Source: Apostichopus japonicus (taxonomy: Eukaryota > Echinodermata > Holothuroidea > Aspidochirotida > Stichopodidae). From it: a stretch of 64,000 nucleotides of DNA. The position numbers were made by a program, and so were the translations under genes. Under the pieces are notes generated by a model, which did not search any database, was not told the DNA's origin, and was given only the letters and a program-made list of their open reading frames with translations. Below, piece after piece: positions 60,801 to 64,000 of this stretch. The stretch lies in contig NC_092577.1 of NCBI RefSeq assembly GCF_037975245.1, positions 15,266,013 to 15,330,012 on the forward strand, written 5' to 3'. How positions within the stretch are numbered: the stretch's first letter is position 1; the number at the start of each line of letters is the position of its first letter.

Positions 60801-63800
60801 AATGCACTCTACAGTTCACATTTAAAATGAAAGTAACATAAGCATTCCATCCTCATAGTACAACAAAGAGAAGACAGAACATGATTAATTGAAAGAACTG
60901 CCTTTTTTCATTCTGCAGAAAAATGATAACATATTTGTGTCACTTGATGCTAACTTTGGTCTGGTGAGGAAAAAAAATTCAGGAACAAGCTTAGAGCCAC
61001 CCAAGCATGCTTCTAAATTTTTCATCAACCAGGAAGAAGTGGATGACTATGTCGACCAGTACAGTACACAGACATCTAGTAAGGAAGAACATCAAGTAAG
61101 TTCAACATATTACAGGCACATTGTACCAGCAACACTCATTTCAGACTTGCACAGTACATGGCTTCTTAACAAATACTGCAGACTGTTTGTGTGGTTTCTC
61201 CGCACATTTTTAAAGAACAATTGCTATTTATCATCATTAATGTTGCTATCAATAATCTAATCTAATTCCTAGATGTGATATTTAATAAAGCATCGGGAGA
61301 ATTTTGACTGCTTAAAGTATCATATTAAAACAAGATAAAGAACAGTTCATATTTGCTTCGATATTGCGATATGAGACGCTTGTTCACGCAATTATTGGCA
61401 TCATTTCAGGCTAATTAACATGTTTGTAAATTTAACAGGAGTGCAACAGTTTTCAAGCCACATCCGTTATCAGAACGAAGAATAAGACCGCAAACCTAGA
61501 TGCCACTGGTGTAGCCTGTCGCCATGGTGTGCCCCGTCTTTTTCTGAGCATGCGCCACGGTGAAAGGTATGTCACATGGAATGAATCACATTTGACCCAA
61601 ACAACATGAGTTAAGCATAAGCTCTTGCTTTGTTTGAAAGGCAGACAGGATATAATTTTCTGATTGATCTACATTGTTCAATCACCTCAACTTACACATC
61701 TCGTCCCTGAAATTCTCTCTAACTATAGATAAAAGCTCCCAACTCACTTTAGCAACATCATAGCATCACTTTTCAATATTTATTATTCATTGATTTCAGG
61801 TATGCATACCCTGCTCTTTTACTGAAGAAATTACTGACGGGTAGTACCTTGCATCATCATGTCATTTATGATATAGCATGCAAGTTTGACACACATATTA
61901 AGGTAAATAGTTTTGTTACTTATATTTCAAAGTTGAGATATGAAATTTCTTCATGTCATCAGAAAGGATTGAGATGTATTAGAGAAGCAGTTGATCATTT
62001 TGACTTATAGAAATGAACAATAACTGCAGAAATATATTCAGTTAACAACTGCTATCAGATAACTAAAATTTCTTTGCATCAATAGTATGTTGTCATATAT
62101 TTTGTAACAAAAAATTACAAAAAGAAGCTAAGAAAACCAAAACAAGATCATAGCAATGAAGTTATTATTAAAGTCATTGCATAATTCACGGTCAACAAAA
62201 CATATTCATGATAACATTTTCACTTATCTATTATCTTACAGAAAAACTTGCCACAACTTACAGGATATGACCTTGCACTTCCTGTTTTTCATGCATATGG
62301 GCATAAGGTGCAATGCCAGGTATAGAAACACATATTTTGCTGTCCTTTAGCTTTCACTAGAATTCTAACCTACTGTATTCATGCAAGGGGTTTGTGTGTG
62401 TATACAGAGAGTGTGTTCGTTTGTCATGACTGACACATTTCTTGATTGTTCCAAAATTCAGTGAAAGACTGTTGAAACTAAATTAAATGTGATTTCAATG
62501 TATTTGACAGTCTAAATGATTTAGACACAACAAATAGTCCAAAATGGTCAAAGTTGCTCATCAAACTATTTCTTGTTTTGCCCATTTTGGCATACCTTAG
62601 CATTTAGGGCACACTTATAGCCCCTGTAAAGGTAACCATCTGTCCTTTTCAGGTTGCATACAGCACAAGATGGAGGAAAGATTATGGGCTGACAGATGGA
62701 GAAGGCATGGAAAGGTTGTGGTCTTATTTAAGAAAATTTGCCCACATAACCAAAGAAATGACCCCTTCGAATCGCATCGACCTTCTCTCTGATGCACTTC
62801 GCCACGGGAAAGGTTTGCAACCAAGGTAAGCTTCATCCTATCCCATGAGTTTTCAAAACTGTAGCCAATTAAACCATCCCCAATGAAATACAGGTTGAAG
62901 TTCTTCAAATGTTCAATACAATCAAACAAATATTGATGTAATCGGAATTAGTGTGGTGAAGGCCTGAGATGGCACTTCCCAAAAGTTACCATCATGGCAC
63001 TATGAGTTTGCATTTAGCTTCCCAAGAATAAGTCTGCTCTCAAAATGCCTTTAAGATCAGTCATCAATGGCACTCTTTAGGCCTTCTTACTTGCATCAAC
63101 ACATTGTTATTTGTGATGTTATATTTTAGTTATTGGAAATGTTGAGTAGAACAAAGAATAGGCAGTAAAATCACTTAGTGTGGGTAATGTTATTTGCATG
63201 TACCTGCCAAAAAGGGACCTACTTGGCCAAATGAGCTGCATGGGTGTGCCATGCATTGGTCTGTGTGTTCCTTGTTGTATTGAAAAGAGACAATGGCAGT
63301 TTGTATGCAAACAGTTTAAATGATGTTATTTATTCAGCTTATCGTTTAATCAGGTGAACAGAGTAATGATGAGACCAGATGAGAAGTGTTGTTATTTTAT
63401 TTAGTGATTGCTACATGTTTTGTGGAGTTCACATATATCAGAGGGTTGAACAATTGTCAGTGCAGTTCTTATAATGCATTAATCAGGTGGAAGAACAGAA
63501 GAAAGCAGCAATGCCAACCTTGTTTGTTTTGGCACAACTCTGACACAACAGGTATTTCCAAATGTACCTTCAATCAAATTTGTCTGCTTCAAGAACCCTT
63601 ATGTTTCACTCTATGTTTGTTTTCTTAAACTCATTCTTGAGTGCTTGTAACTTGTCGAATGGCCACAAGTATGCACTATGGGATTAAATGTGAATGTTTG
63701 CTTTCAATAGCATCTGCCTTCACTGTCAGATGAGTTTATTTAGGCATTATATGTCTCGACCAAAGTATAATCAGGAAGATAGGGCTAAACATTTGACTTT

Positions 63801-63942
63801 TGTTTCCAATTGTTTACTAGCGTTTGATTGATTTATTCTTTGTTTTTATTTTTATTAGCTGCCTCACTATGTTTGTGCCTCCAAAAATGCCGGGATGTCG
63901 CACAGAAATCAAACTCTGAAATTCAGGAGATTTGCAGAGAAT
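57829..63942 (+). CDS. KDZ-superfamily transposase, at least 11 exons, 3' end beyond window
   Basis: Exons 57,829-58,296; 58,834-58,939; 59,485-59,702; 60,217-60,351; 60,919-61,095; 61,439-61,566; 61,800-61,902; 62,242-62,319; 62,653-62,825; and, less surely, 63,487-63,551; 63,859-63,942. All junctions are GT-AG with matching phases and no stop, giving about 578 residues so far. In order: a basic start (MPPKKKIKRKR); a CxC zinc cluster (CTCCQVCSQ, CFDC, MCPGCAVEKH); CSC...RCGYWPSS; CPACPK; LDANFGLVRKK with the first catalytic Asp; TGVACRHGVP...RHGER; YDIACKFD with the second Asp; LPVFHAYGHKVQCQ; and STRWRKDYGLTDGEGMERLW with the catalytic Glu. This is the Kyakuja-Dileera-Zisupton signature. 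KDZ proteins are usually longer than this, so roughly a third is missing. Looks intact so far. Confidence 0.88.
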
Positions 63943-64000
63943 GTGAGTGTTTTATTTTTTAATGTACTAGACTATGTAAGTCCACATTAAAGGAGAACAT

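Overview
This is an intron-rich, AT-leaning eukaryotic window dominated by transposable elements. There is no operon structure, bacterial signal or CRISPR array. It most resembles a marine invertebrate deuterostome, with an echinoderm such as a sea cucumber as the best guess. The grounds are animal-type TNP2/CACTA and KDZ transposases, Penelope-like and LINE relics, a single-exon B-box/beta-propeller gene, GGCCTAGGCC-rich stretches and many hAT-type MITEs with poly-C/poly-G cores. The organism call is an inference from style, not from a marker gene.

Layout. 1-30 kb is mostly dead or non-coding. It holds a LINE tail (about 2.42-2.69 and 4.83-4.97 kb) split by a complex repeat, several hAT-like elements (11,535-12,306 and 14,084-14,901 have perfect 8-bp target duplications), an inverted pair of related elements (13.2-13.8 and 18.9-19.5 kb), a Penelope-like GIY-YIG relic (17.7 kb), LINE reverse-transcriptase relics (22.5-23.5 and 25.05 kb) and a possible LTR (27-29 kb). 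31.0-32.2 kb is a fold-back element built of GATTTAAATC motifs. 32.6-34.4 kb is an intact single-exon B-box/coiled-coil/propeller gene, the only likely host gene. 37,841-39,263 is another hAT element with a perfect target duplication, followed by a LINE RT scrap with a cruciform-like insertion (40.6-41.0 kb) and a tRNA-like fold (42.0 kb).

43,367-57,037 is the most striking object: one complete DNA transposon of 13,671 bp with matching terminal inverted repeats (TGTACCCTTACC...), a TATG duplication on both sides, subterminal arrays of the palindrome TATTCGAATA, and two divergently transcribed genes. One is a two-exon TNP2-family transposase (905 aa, open). The other is an eight-exon BEN-domain protein with a predicted chromatin-reader-like N-terminus, a six-residue repeat tract and a coiled coil. 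The BEN gene carries two single-base frameshifts, both at homopolymers, and a tandemly duplicated exon.

57.8 kb to the right edge is the 5' two-thirds of a KDZ (Kyakuja-Dileera-Zisupton) transposase gene of at least 11 exons. Its reading frame stays open through all splice junctions and it continues past the window.

How the parts could work together: by analogy with plant En/Spm, where TNPD is the transposase and TNPA binds subterminal repeats, the TNP2 protein would cut the ends while the BEN protein would recognise the palindromic subterminal array. This is an inference from layout; no functional evidence is visible in the sequence.
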